DNA from: Athripsodes cinereus
Taxonomy: Eukaryota; Arthropoda; Insecta; Trichoptera; Leptoceridae
Assembly: GCA_947579605.1 (NCBI GenBank)
Contig: OX388324.1
Coordinates: 20,343,746 to 20,407,745 of the forward strand
Reading direction: 5' to 3'
Length of the DNA: 64,000 nucleotides
In this document: positions 32,880-42,754 of the stretch, piece by piece
Layout of the letters: each line of letters begins with the position of its first letter
Position numbering within the stretch: the first letter of the stretch is position 1
Notes under the pieces: generated by a model
Told to the model about the DNA's origin: nothing
Databases searched by the model: none
Seen by the model: the letters and a program-made list of their open reading frames with translations, nothing else
Translations under genes and position numbers: made by a program

Positions 32880-33050
32880 TGTGGAGTGAACTCGGCCTCG
32901 TGAACAGCGGGTTCGTGGTTCGATCCCAGGTGCCGGCAAACTCCCCTTTCACGACACAAGCTTTTAGTAGCTTACTGTGAAAGGTGTATAAGGTTGTATT
33001 TGGGTTTATAACAAAAACCCAGATATATCTTTTTTAAAAAAAAAAAAAAA
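32880..33050 (+). repeat. Family D tRNA-derived SINE, copy 3 (5'-shortened)
   Basis: Perfect B box within 'gtggttcgatcccagg'. The body has 'cacgacacaagcttttagta' and 'gtgaaaggtgtataaggttg', and the tail has 'aaacccagatatatctttt' followed by 18 or so A's. The long A-tail suggests this is the youngest of the four D copies, but the A-box half of the head is missing. Confidence 0.75.
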
Positions 33051-33429
33051 AAATATTGAAGTGCATGGCCAAATTTCATAAAGTCATAAAGTTTCCTAAT
33101 TGTTTGATAATATCTTGTATTCTTTTTTTTAAAACTTGCTCTACAGTAAAATATCTTTCTCGCAAAACACGTTTAAATCAAGTTAATAATATATTCATAG
33201 TGGTTGAGCGTTACTCTTAATATGAACGCACTTTGCACCATTCATTCCGTGTCCCAGTAATTATTACCTCAATTAGTGACACAAAGAACAATGAAGAATA
33301 AGAAGATTCTTAAGAAACTCTAAAAAATCTTTATTCTTCTTGCATTCAACTAGGGAATTTTGTAGAAGTACACTACGTCCCCGACAAACAAATATAAATA
33401 AAACCAATAAAATAAATAGTTCATTGCTC

Positions 33430-33560
33430 CATATTTTATACATCTCAGTCCCAGGAAAAGAATAAGTCTTCCATATTTTCTGCTAGTTTTCGAGTGTGCT
33501 TTAAAAGGTCCGAAAAAATAAGGTAATTTTAAATCTTAAATTCAGCGATTTGGTTCACAG
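33430..33560 (+). repeat. Family C retroposon, head fragment
   Basis: 'gctagttttcgagtgtgctt' then 'aaaggtccg' and 'aaattcagcgatttgg'. The 3' half is missing. Confidence 0.45.
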
Positions 33561-33730
33561 GTTCACATAATTATATGTATTATGTGTATCATATACAACA
33601 TACCTACATTGTTAATACCTACCTATTCAAAAAGGTTGACTATTGGTAAGTAGAATAAACTAGAATGATTAATCTAAAAGATTAAAAATAAAATTAACAT
33701 CTTCACTTTTTAGTAGGTAATTAAAAGCCA

Positions 33731-33936
33731 GTAGGGTTACTCTTGACAAAATCTAAACACGATCTTAATTTTTAATCATACTACGCGCGAAGTGACTATT
33801 GGCCAAAAATACGCGCATACCGATCATGCGGTAGCGATAGCGCGGTGTTTTTGACCACAGTCCCTTCGTGCGTCGTATGATCAAGATCAAGACTAGATTA
33901 AGATTATGTTTAGATTGTGACAAGAGTAGCCCTGCA
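33731..33936. mobile_element. Foldback element E, copy 2
   Basis: Arms match 25461-25674: left 'agggttactcttgac' and 'gactattggccaaaaatac', right 'gatcaagatcaagactagat' and 'caagagtagccctgc'. The arms have diverged from each other by small deletions (for example near 33775). It is flanked on both sides by CAG, as is the 48.0-kb copy, which may be part of the target site. Confidence 0.7.
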
Positions 33937-33944
33937 GTCTCCGA

Positions 33945-34135
33945 CATCCAATTGTGTCAAAAATTCCAAAAAATAAAACATTCAAGATGGGCCTCATCGA
34001 TAATGTGAAGGTAATTTTTTATCATCTATACAACAAAAATTACGAACATCTGCCTTTTACGGGACACTCAAAAACTTACAAAAAGAAGAATGACGTCTAT
34101 TCCTACCGAGGACTCCACGGTATAGAACGTAATGT
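33945..34135 (-). repeat. Family C retroposon, head part
   Basis: Reverse-oriented 'cattcaagatgggcctcatc', then 'catctgccttttacgggaca' and 'cctaccgaggactccacgg'. It covers the 5' half of the family. Confidence 0.55.
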
Positions 34136-34589
34136 AAATTGAAACAAATTTAAGTTCAATTTAAAGTTTGTCATAGGAGTATTGTATTTGAAATTGTTTT
34201 GAGTTTAATTACTCTAAGACTTTGTGTTCCAAGGCGCTGTGTTCACCTACATGTACTCTCTTATAATAATAATAATACCTATGTATGTAATTAGCTTTCT
34301 TTGGAACTGAACCTTAATAATTCCTCCTGTTGTTTATAACTGTAGTTTATAATAGATGTTGCATTTTAAATCAGTACAAACATTTTCGTCCGTTTATACT
34401 GATTTTTTTAAATTTCGATATTATTGACCTAGTTGGTAGACTAGACGATACTAGTTGGAAGTCCATTTCAAGATAAATTGAAAACAAAACACAGTATGTA
34501 GTTAGCTTCCAAGATACTTTTAAATTTGCCTGATGATGGAATCGAGTTTTGGAAGTGATTTTTTTTTTAAAAAGACGAACTTATCACGT

Positions 34590-34735
34590 TTTTTGTTATA
34601 AACCCAAAAACAACCTTTCACAGTAAGCTAATAGCTTGTGTCGTGAACGGTGAGTTTGCTGGCATCTGGGATCGAACCGTGGACCCCTTTTTATGAGGCT
34701 GAGACTCTACCCCAGGCTTCCGACGAACTCAAGTT
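34590..34735 (-). repeat. Family D tRNA-derived SINE, copy 4
   Basis: The minus strand has 'gtcggaagcctgggg', a B box within 'acggttcgatcccagatg' and the body 'cacgacacaagctatt'. It is moderately diverged from the other D copies. Confidence 0.65.
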
Positions 34736-34794
34736 GTAACTACATACATACTGTGTTTTTTTCTCTATTTATCTTCATGTGAGAATGGTGGAAT

Positions 34795-34935
34795 TGGTGA
34801 ACGTTGTTCATGGACACCAAAAGTGATCACTTAAGCCAGCCTAGAGCCAATTCGTAAGCGTTGGGACACTTCTGATTGGTTTTGTCATTTGCACCCAAAT
34901 CCGGTTAATCAATAAAAAAAAATAGTAAATACTCT
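34795..34935 (-). repeat. Family G interspersed repeat, copy 3
   Basis: 'gtgatcacttaagccagcct', 'gccaattcgtaagcgttggg' and 'tgattggttttgtcatttgc', then 'aaatccggttaatc'. This is the exact reverse block order of copies 1 and 2. Confidence 0.6.
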
Positions 34936-35782
34936 AACCATAAAAATGTTTATATTGTGTCATAAATCGACACCATATTAAGGTAAATTAGAAGTAAAAT
35001 AGCCCACTCTATACGAAACAACGATTGAGGAAAAGCATCGCATGTCATAATCGCTATTTAGGGCCGCATGTTTAGGGCCGCATCGCATGTCATGACTGAT
35101 CGGGCCTGATCGGGCCATTATAAATGTTATATTATTGTTATTATATTGTGAGATAAACTCTATGACTCTGTTGCAATAAAATAAAATAAATTATTGGATA
35201 TTTTATAACCTGAAAACAAAGCTAGTTGCAAGCTAGTAAAAAATAAAGTGCCATTTCATTTATGTACTTACTTATTTTTCCAAACAATACACAACCATGC
35301 TTTATTGTGCTTACCTAGTATCTACGTAATAACTCACAGCACAATAAAAACGGAAAATTTATTTAAGTGCCATTAAGCATTATTCTTTATCTTCCTCTTT
35401 TTGTACATTTAAGAGACCTGTCAGGAACTGAAGACAGCAATGTGTCATAATAATATTCAGTGTTACTTTCGTGAGCTTAAAGCTTTATGCAGCTACTCTT
35501 ACTTTATTTATGGCAAAGAATCCGAGACTGAACGAGTTTTTGTCTGCCGTGTACCTTCTATTGTAAATTATACCTAATTATATAAGTTTTGAGTAATCAG
35601 GATTTTATTATTTCAACTTCCGCTATTTATGATATTTGGTTTTATGACAAAGGCCCTATTTTTTCCTGCAGAATTATTTATTAAAAGAGGAAATGTGTTC
35701 GGAGGCGTCACAGTTAGAGGATTTAGTAATAATAATTATTAATTCTAAAGTTTGTACATTCACAGAGTGAAAATTCATTATG
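34936..35782. other. Non-coding stretch
   Basis: A+T-rich. A short local duplication 'tttagggccgcat' occurs twice near 35055 and 35070, followed by 'gatcgggcc' twice. No gene is present. Confidence 0.5.
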
Positions 35783-36074
35783 ATGATATTATACTTTAAA
35801 TAACACACAGTTTACTTTTCACTAAGATTTATTCTAACCTCGAGCGCTTTCGTCAATGTTAATGAATTGACATTTTCAAACACGCTGCTATCATACACGC
35901 CCACCCTACCCTACACCCCCCCCTCTTTTGTATTTCTCATTGTAAGACATTAACTTTTGTTTTTTAATTTTGTTCTCTTGAAAATGTCAATTCATTAACA
36001 TTGACGAAAGCGCTTGAGGTTAGAATAAATCTTAGTGAAAAGTAAACTGTGTGTTATTTAAAGTATAATATCAT
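35783..36074. repeat. Long palindrome K with C-rich loop
   Basis: Left arm 35783-35879 and right arm 35978-36074 are each 97 bp and are exact reverse complements except at one base (cctcgagcg against cctcaagcg). The arms include 'gtttacttttcactaagat'. The 98-bp loop has pyrimidine-rich 'ccctacacccccccctc'. No ORF is present. The near identity of the arms implies recent origin or arm-to-arm conversion. Confidence 0.85.
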
Positions 36075-36300
36075 AATAATAATTATAATTCTTTATTCAA
36101 ATAATATTGTTTACAATTACATAAATTTACAAACAAAAGACATTAAAAGATGCATAATAATATGACAGCCACACTAGCCATAAGGCTGTGTCGTGGCAGA
36201 GAAACAATAAACTTATCATGTTAAACAATAACAAAACTAAACAACAAGTGAGTCAGTATGTCAGTCTGGGCAGATAGTTAAAATGAGTTATGTATGTCAC

Positions 36301-36396
36301 GAGTGAGTGAGTCAGTGAGCGAACTCGCAATTAAGTCAGTGAAAGAGTGAGTCAGTGGGCGAGCTCGCAATTGAGCCAACGAAAGAGCCAGACGAT
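36301..36396. repeat. Short tandem duplication, unit about 41-45 bp
   Basis: Two adjacent units with 'gtgagtcagtg' and 'actcgcaatt' (second copy 'gctcgcaatt'), plus internal GAGT/CAGT repeats. It lies inside the reading frame that continues from the family F ATG on the minus strand. Confidence 0.6.
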
Positions 36397-36401
36397 GAGT
36401 A

Positions 36402-36705
36402 ATGGTAAAATCAATTATTGCAGTATTTACTGTGTCGATGTTAAGGTAGTAAAATTCCATAACGAAATAAATAAAACTTAATGTTTTATTCTACTATTTG
36501 TAGAAATAGTAGAATAAAACATTCGTAGTAATAGTAGAATAAGACATTCGTAGTAATAGACTGAGAGAAATACACGACGCCTCGGAGGCAGCCGTACGAT
36601 GGTTGAGTGAGCTGGAAGTACGGGTTTAAGGCCATAAGAAGAAGAAGAAGAAGAAGTAATAGTAGGATAAAACATTATTGTTTTATTTATTTCGCTATTA
36701 CAGTG
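36402..36705 (-). mobile_element. Family F element, copy 2, split by a LINE tail
   Basis: The minus-strand ATG at 36460 opens MEFYYLNIDTVNTA, preceded by the arm 'ttttatttatttcg'. The matching inverted arm ('aaaacattattgttttattt') lies at 36668-36690. Between the arms, 36565-36655 is a foreign insert ('gaagtacgggtttaaggcc', then an AAG array), the 3' end of an RTE-type LINE. The GAAAGACGTC box is not found in this copy. Confidence 0.55.
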
Positions 36706-37084
36706 CTATTTTTTTACTGTATCTTTATGATATATATGTATGTAGCAGCTTGCCTCAATATAAGCATTTGCCTAGTGACGCTGCTGCGGGTGATGATTGT
36801 TTAGTCTTAATTATTTCCTTGCTTGTTCGGATGTTTGGGTATTTTTTGTTCATATTCATTATGTGTTGAGTTTTGCTTTTTTATTCTAACTTTTTTTTAA
36901 ATGACAACCTCGTGGGCTTAGTGTAATATAGCAAATTGTGAAATTGACATGAATCGGAAGAATGAGATGGCTGAGAAATAAAACATGAGTACAGATTTAA
37001 CAAAAAAAAAAATATAGATATATTCTAAAGACAAAACAAAAAAAAGCATAAACATGGATTTGTATGGTTTCAAAATTAATCGGA
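36706..37084. other. Non-coding stretch
   Basis: A+T-rich with no recognised gene or element. Confidence 0.45.
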
Positions 37085-37430
37085 AATCTATTACGGAATC
37101 TGTTGGTGGCTGCTTCAGACCCTGCCTCGGCTGAGGATGGTATGGTAGAGAGTGTCTTTATTGTGTATTTCCAGAAGTCGCCTCTCGTTGTGATTGTTAG
37201 GGACAGTACTGCTTAGTGGTCCACCAGAGTCGATGTTGTTCCGATGAAGTTCAGATGATGAAGAACAGAAGTACTGACTTGGTAGATGGTAGTAAGGGGC
37301 GCTCGCGCAGGGGTCGCTACTGCGCATGTCCTCCCCGCGCTGTAACCACCCCTCCACAAGGTTTTGGTAGCACAGAAGCTGCCCCAGAGAATGCCCACGT
37401 GATCCACGTTCTCTTTTTGATTTCACCATA
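37085..37430 (-). other. G+C-richer island with open minus-strand frame
   Basis: Markedly less A+T rich than its surroundings. A 104-codon frame (37115-37429) reads through with Cys, Arg and Ser-rich composition (for example EDMRSSDPCASAPYYH and FCSSSSELHRNNIDS). I do not recognise the product. It could be a fragment of an LTR-type or other transposon, or a conserved regulatory or coding relic. Single copy in this window. Confidence 0.3.
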
Positions 37431-37439
37431 CGTCGAAAT

Positions 37440-38400
37440 GTGTAGGTACATATATAACAGGTACTATATTATAAATACAATGTTTAATTACTAAAGGCGG
37501 GAAGACAGACACGATTTCGACTCACTGATGACGAAGGAATTTACTTAGGTATAGTTAGTGAGTTAGTTGGATAGCGGAAAAATAGATATTAATTTATTAG
37601 TAGGTAAGGAGATTTATATTTTTGAATCATCAGCACAGCAAACACACGTCAAAATTATGGATACAAGTTGAGTAAGATAATGCATTGTTTATATTTTGTG
37701 ATTTGTAAATTATTTCTGTTTATGCACCTACATATATTCAAAGGTTAAATAATATCACTTCTTAAAATTCATATCTTGAATTCAATTTAAAACATGTCTA
37801 CGTTCACAATATATTGACTTTGAGTTACTCATATTAAAACTTTGATTATTATTATTATAATCCAATTAGAAATGACAAAGTACTATGTATCTTCTTCACT
37901 CGTTCTATACGAGTCTAATGTACATATCTGTCTCTTGTAGCTCTTACGTTGTACCTGAATGAATACAAATACCTACATCTACTGCAAAGATTCAACGTCG
38001 TGCATCAGAAGTATTTGAATCGTTCAATATTATGTACATATAATGTATGTATAATAAATCTTTAAGAAATACATCAAGAGTGTCTACGTATTTTCTAAAG
38101 AGAAACTTGCAGCTACATACTTTTGGTTCGAATCCGTAACGTATTTTATTTGATTTTAGAATTCCAGTTATTATCAAATATTTTTATCATGCGGTTTCAT
38201 ACTTCATACCTACATAATATATATTTATTTATCGCATAGATGATTGTAAACACACTTTTTGTTTTATTATTTTTTCTGCTTAGGCAATCACAGTGTAGGT
38301 GGTATTTTATTGATGCGCATTCCGCTGAAACTTATTCAATAACCTACTTTAAAAAACTTGTCACTTATGGGAATAAATAACGCATTATTTTGAAAAATGC
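37440..38400. other. Non-coding stretch
   Basis: A+T-rich with no recognised gene, RNA or repeat. Confidence 0.5.
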
Positions 38401-38402
38401 TT

Positions 38403-38640
38403 TGACGGCCGGTGTGGCGCAGAGGTAACGCTCTTATCTTTGAGTCACGAGGTCTCGGGTTCGATTTCCGACCGGGGAAAAATGAAGAGTGACCTTTTTC
38501 AAATTGTCCTGGGTATGGGCGTTACATGTATATGTGTTTAATACATTGTAATATGTGTGTCGTCGCACTAGTACCCATAATACAAGATTCATATCCTAGT
38601 TTGGGACTAGCTCGATCTGTGTGAATTGTCTATAGGTACA
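38403..38640 (+). repeat. tRNA-derived SINE, second type
   Basis: The head 'ggccggtgtggcgcagagg' (A-box-like) and 'ctcgggttcgatttccgacc' (B box) keeps a partial acceptor pairing. The body has 'tcctgggtatgggcgttaca', 'cccataatacaagattc' and 'gtttgggactagctcgatct'. The last blocks resemble a SINE body I associate with lepidopteran genomes, but this is recollection only. Confidence 0.75.
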
Positions 38641-38649
38641 TGTTTAATA

Positions 38650-39625
38650 TTTACATTTTATATCTTTATGATACGGGTTAGTTGGAAGACATCGCATTTT
38701 AGCGATAAACTCTTTAGTTTTATTTTGTAATATTGAAACCAATCTACAGCGAAGAATGAAATAAATATATTAAATAATTAATTGATATTAATTTATACTG
38801 TAGTAAGTTGTATAATTATGTACATGTTTCTTCGTGTCGTATAATTATGCCCAGAATTAAGTTGGGAAGTAGAGTTGTTTTAAAATAATTTTATTACCTT
38901 GAAGCATAATGTTACCTTGAAATTGATACAGCTTTTCAAAGTTTCATCATTGATTTCCCTTTTACCTATAGGTATTTTCTCGTATTATTTTATTTTATAC
39001 AATATTAAATCTATTACTAGTGCTATCACTATGTTATGCTAGTCTTAAATCTATTACCTTTATTTCATTTGGTACGTTTAATTTCCACTCTTAACTCAAA
39101 TCTGGTCAGTTATTTAGGGAGAGTTCCCACATTTTGAGAATATCCGCACCTTAGGAAGAGGTAATTGATATAAGTTCGGTTATTGCGGTGCAACGCAAAG
39201 TCGGATGGGACATTATTTGTGGTGGGACAAAGACGAATTGTCCCACAATGAAACTAGGTATATGCATAAGTACCACTATGTACACTTATACCTTTGTACT
39301 ATTTATATAGATAGGTTACTATTTCCCATCTATTATTTGGTAAGAACTACATACTTTACCTACGTTATATTATTTGAATTCTAATAGTACATTTTAATGT
39401 AATGATTTGTTGTATGTTGGCTGTGGCGTTCCTCTTTTTATTTTTTATTCTTATGATAATTGGATGTTTTTGAAATTCCATACTGCGAGTATGAAGAATA
39501 ATTGTAGTAATTTGATGACAAATGTTACTTCATTTATTACCAAAATTATTTATCTATCTATTATGCCATACAGTATATGGAAATTCTATAAATTTAAAAT
39601 TTTCAACGGGAGTACATGTTGGAAG
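38650..39625. other. Non-coding stretch
   Basis: A+T-rich. A small inverted repeat 'ttgtggtgggacaaag' / 'ttgtcccacaa' lies near 39210-39250. No gene is present. Confidence 0.45.
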
Positions 39626-39834
39626 TTCATTTATTTATTTATTCAATAATTGGCATGGACCTTTTACATGATATATCATTAACAAATCAATGAAAATCAT
39701 TTTATAATCGCGAGCCGGATATCGAGAGTTTTCGTTCTCATCATCGTAGAGTGAAAATAATTACATTGAGATTCCAAATACATGGTGTTAATGAGAAAAT
39801 AATAACCATAGTATCGATAATGCATATCCTGCAA

Positions 39835-39960
39835 TCGAGGTAGCCAGTGATCCAGAACCGCTCCCTGCCATAAAATAATATGACATTCAGAATGAGTGGT
39901 AAACCAAATGGTTAATTTTTGCACTTAATTTCTGAAAGCTTTAAAAGCTTCATAAATTTT
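39835..39960 (-). repeat. Family C retroposon, strongly diverged fragment
   Basis: 'gaggtagccagtgatccag', 'gacattcagaatgagtggta' and a decayed remainder in reverse order. Identity is low. Confidence 0.4.
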
Positions 39961-40034
39961 ATGTTTTAAACATAACAATGGTATTCTGTCTTAGCTTTCT
40001 CATTATTAATTACATAATATTTACAGTACTTCTG

Positions 40035-40160
40035 TTTGAAGTGGCAGTAAGAGATACTTTCAAGTATCCAGGAAGTAGTCTACACTGCAGAAAGTGATGG
40101 AAAGGGGATGCTTAGATGTCATCGCTTAAAGTTGTATCAAAAACTGAAGCTCTATGCCGC
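40035..40160 (+). pseudogene. Possible RTE-like RT remnant
   Basis: 'gatactttcaagtatccagg' translates as DTFKYPGS, reminiscent of the FKYLGS motif after the RT catalytic core of RTE-like LINEs. 'atcaaaaactgaagctctat' follows at a plausible distance, but stops and frameshifts intervene. Confidence 0.3.
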
Positions 40161-40242
40161 TGAATTAATACATACGATAAAAACATAGCGATTATTGAAT
40201 AGGGTGAAATTTTTTTTTTGACAACTTTCTATTCCAGCTCAC

Positions 40243-40430
40243 TAGTTTGACAATCGAAATAAATAAAACAAGTGTTTTATTCTACTAATGATTTAATTTG
40301 TGAGAGAGACGTCTTTCGGACATTGTCAATCTCACAAATTAAATCATTAGTAGAATAAAACACTTGTTTTATTTATTTCGATATGGAATTCTGCTACCTA
40401 AACACCGACACAGTGAATAGTTTGACAATC
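40243..40430 (+). mobile_element. Family F element, copy 3, inverted-dimer insertion with 13-bp TSD
   Basis: The direct repeats 'tagtttgacaatc' (40243-40255 and 40418-40430) bound a 162-bp insert. Inside are perfect 51-bp inverted arms (the 40254-40304 arm overlaps the duplication by two bases; partner 40331-40381), separated by 26 bp with the reversed box 'gagagacgtctttcgg'. Right after the second arm an ATG at 40383 opens MEFCYLNTDTVN. The structure fits retroposition with internal inversion (twin priming) of a short 5' segment. Confidence 0.75.
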
Positions 40431-40534
40431 CTTAAAAAGTACCGACTAGTCATGGGGATAAATACTACTTACCAAGTTTTTTCATCAACAAAAGAAATGA
40501 TATGATTCTTTCACAGATTTTTTTTCCTGCAACA

Positions 40535-40640
40535 TCGAAATCAGAACTCTAGGAATGTCGTTGGAAGAAATGACTCAATCGGCATAGAGCTGATCTGAAT
40601 GGAAAATGCTGTGCTCAAGAGAGAAGAGTTTAAGGACGAG
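40535..40640 (+). pseudogene. LINE family A, degenerate fragment
   Basis: 'ctctaggaatgtcgttggaa' onward translates as LGMSLEEMTQSA, parallel to GMSWKEVTQLA at 24.8 kb, then 'gctgatctgaatggaaaatg' (SEWKM). Stops are present. Confidence 0.5.
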
Positions 40641-40828
40641 TAGAGCCACGCCGTTATTATTTTCTCGGCGTTTTTCTTCAATCAAAATCACGACAAATTG
40701 AGAGAGCAGATATTAATTATGTCCGTTGTAAATGTAACCTTAGACTCGTTAATATCAGCTCGTCGACTTGAGACAGAGTGTTTGTTCTGTTCTGTTGTTG
40801 TTTTTACTGTGAGTTCGTCTTCTTATAG

Positions 40829-41262
40829 TGTTGCCAAATCTACGTTTTTTTACTTAGATATACGTACTTTTTGTCTTAATAAATAATCTAGTAACATCTG
40901 TATCAAAGTCGCACAGTTTTGGCAAAACCTACTGCGTACTTCTGTTCTTTTTTTAAACCTATGAGATTCAGTTCCAATGTGTGGCATTTTTTCAAAATAT
41001 TCCCTTAAAAATCTGGGGATATTGTCAAATATTTGAAATAACACCATTTCGAAATTCGATGACGGAGATTTAAAATTTTGATTGTAAACGTTATCCCAAA
41101 ATTTTGAAAAAAATGCCATAAAAAATTCGTCAGTTTTGAAATTTGAAGCCAAATGCCAAATTTGGGATATCTACTAACTTTTTTTCTGAATCTATGTACT
41201 TATTGTTGTAGTACTCTACGTAGATCACTACGTCTTTGCAAAATTTGAGTTGGCAACACTGT
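40829..41262. mobile_element. Possible TIR element with AGTGTTGCCAA ends
   Basis: Starts 'agtgttgccaaatctacg' and ends with the inverse 'gagttggcaacact', with 'ctacg' and 'agatcactacg' motifs inside each end. A 100-codon minus-strand frame (40850-41152) shows no transposase motif. Inverted ends beginning AGTGTTGCCAA are common in insect DNA transposons, but only 11-13 bp match and no duplication was found. Confidence 0.4.
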
Positions 41263-41264
41263 TT

Positions 41265-41855
41265 ACTATTGTTTCTCCTACCTCCCCCCCTACTCTCGAC
41301 GTTCTACTGTCACCGCTTGTTGTAAATAAATAATAAATAATTGTTTGGATGAAGTATTTGTACTTACTGGTGAATTTCACCATGACAATGATGGTACTTT
41401 ATCAATAATTAATTTCTCGAAACCAAACCGGAGACGCTATCAATTCACTTGTCTACAAAATTGAAAATATATTGAGTAAATGTCGTCGAAACCGGTAATC
41501 AAAGAGGATCTTCGAAAGGCGTCAAAATCCAAAAAAAATGATGCTACTATTATGTTGTCTGGGTCAAGCTAGGAAATACCTCAATCATAGTGTATCTTTT
41601 TTTTGTTATCCAAAACAACTTTGTTTAAAAAACCTACTGTTTTAAAGTTGATAAATTGATTCTTTGCAGTACGAGGTTACGAAGATCAAAAATATAAGTC
41701 CTCCCAGAGAAAAAAAATAAAGCGAAAATATCATAAAATATAATAATTGATATAAAGTTAATCTAAAATAATATCAATAGGTATGTCTAGAAATTCTCAT
41801 ATACTTTAACTAATGTAAACAAAAAAATAATCCCATTAACTTTCCCACTTTGCAT
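41265..41855. other. Non-coding stretch
   Basis: A+T-rich with a short C-run near 41285. No gene or element is recognised. Confidence 0.45.
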
Positions 41856-41859
41856 CCTA

Positions 41860-42005
41860 CACCTTTTCTTGTCCAGTGATGAACAGAAGTCTCCTTCATG
41901 GGAAAGTCGTCAGACATTTTTGTCCAGGGTTTTCTGCAACCAGTCACCAGCGATTCTTCTTATGTCATCATAACATCGTTAAGGAGGTCTTTTACTACTT
42001 CTTTT
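41860..42005 (-). pseudogene. RTE-like LINE C-terminal remnant
   Basis: The minus strand translates in part as RRIAGDWLQKTLDKNVWRLS, reminiscent of the (D-D-I)-x-x-(I/V)-AG-x-x-W-x-Q-x-(A/T)-x-D-(R/K)-x-x-W-R motif at the end of RTE-like proteins. It is short and isolated. Confidence 0.5.
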
Positions 42006-42009
42006 GTCT

Positions 42010-42754
42010 TCACGAGGTCTCATCACATGAAAATATTTCAATAATAACGAAAAATTTAGACGCAGGCATTTATTGATACTTTTACCCTATGTGCATCGTT
42101 GTTTTCATATATCATTGTAATAACTTTATAAATACGACAAATTGTGCTTTTTCAAAATAATTACCTCCATTTGTTTAGTGACATCGCTTTCAAGTTCTTC
42201 GTAGGTATCGTCAAGTGATATAAATTGTTCAATTCTACAAATGCTGAAACTAGGTACAAAAGTTATGTAATAAGTATTAAAAACTGCTAGAGATATTTTC
42301 GTACATTTATTAGTCAGATATTTGCCTCATACAGCAATGAGGCATACTTCACAACCCGATTTTTTTTATTTCACTATAGATGCATACGATTTAAAAAATA
42401 ACAATAATAACCTACTATCTATAACTTTTTAAAACAACAGATATAATATGTATATCTTCCTTTCTTTCTTTTTACCTAAATTGTCCTACCAATAATTGTC
42501 CATATTGTATGTCAAACCAGCTCAAATATCAGTAATGATTTTTATCATAATTTGCAAGTAATACACTTGCAGAAATATGACTTGAAGATAATTATGTTAT
42601 ACACACATAGTTGTTCACTATTATTTTATCTTATTATTCAAATAACATTAATTCATGTAGACAATGGTTTTCTTCGTTTGTATTTGCTTAATAGTTATCA
42701 TAATGTATGTATTCCTCTTCTCTCATTGCTATAAATTTATTTATTTATGTGTGT
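42010..42754. other. Non-coding stretch
   Basis: A+T-rich. No ORF1 for the following LINE is visible here, so that element either lacks one or is truncated at its 5' end. Confidence 0.5.

Noticed and set aside
36301..36396. CRISPR-like direct repeats
   Set aside because: Only two adjacent units without unique spacers, in a eukaryotic context.
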